NCBI GenBank assembly: GCA_949752735.1
Contig: OX457037.1
Coordinates: 16,267,017 to 16,331,016, forward strand
DNA: 64,000 nt
Source of the DNA: Lumbricus terrestris
Lineage: Eukaryota; Annelida; Clitellata; Crassiclitellata; Lumbricidae
Reading direction: 5' to 3'
Positions 63,943 through 64,000 of this stretch are shown piece after piece; positions within the stretch are counted from its first letter, which is position 1, and each line of letters opens with the position of its first letter. Below the pieces are notes generated by a model. That model searched no databases. It worked only from the letters and a program-made list of their open reading frames with translations, and had not been told where the DNA came from. The position numbers and the translations under genes are program-made.

Positions 63943-64000
63943 CATACATACATACATCCATATATATATAAACTATATATACCGGTAATTATACATGTAT

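Overview
The window is nuclear DNA from an animal, most likely a marine-type invertebrate. Genes are split by GT-AG introns, intergenic space is wide and AT-rich, and microsatellites, CR1/L2-like LINE ends, tRNA-derived SINEs and small DNA transposons are abundant. I cannot place the phylum from the sequence alone. No operons, CRISPR arrays, rRNA genes or clear functional tRNA genes were seen.

Two host genes are supported, both on the + strand. The first (1198-2668) is the large last coding exon of a protein with about nine C2H2-type zinc fingers, whose finger order and spacing resemble the MEP-1 family. The second fills most of the right two thirds (21766-63646 and beyond). It is a Rho GTPase-activating protein of the ARHGAP29/ARHGAP45(HMHA1)/GMIP family, with an N-terminal helical region, F-BAR, C1 zinc finger and RhoGAP. 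I traced 27 well-supported exons plus one doubtful exon. Every junction keeps frame and codon phase, giving 970 residues without the doubtful exon. The 3' end of the gene lies past the window, and the start is not settled.

The 19 kb between the genes (2669-21765) and the 15.8 kb first intron (22037-37853) are mostly repeats. I found a nearly full RT-domain LINE copy with an 11-bp target duplication and an unbroken reading frame (8688-10478), and many 5'-truncated LINE tails ending in a 'gcgctatataaat' motif. There are tRNA-derived SINEs sharing that tail and three hAT-type elements with perfect 8-bp duplications. A piggyBac-type TTAA MITE carries two copies of a 20-bp palindrome. Four other terminal-inverted-repeat elements and several nested insertions are present, and at least five dispersed families are defined only by copies within this window. 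Many satellites are LINE tails, or lie against exon borders where they copy splice-site motifs.

I see no sign of a novel defence, metabolic or signalling system. The most interesting material is structural: splice-acceptor look-alikes inside minisatellites beside RhoGAP exons, a duplicated splice donor, a possible in-frame cassette exon inside the F-BAR domain, nested transposons, and uncharacterised short repeat families.
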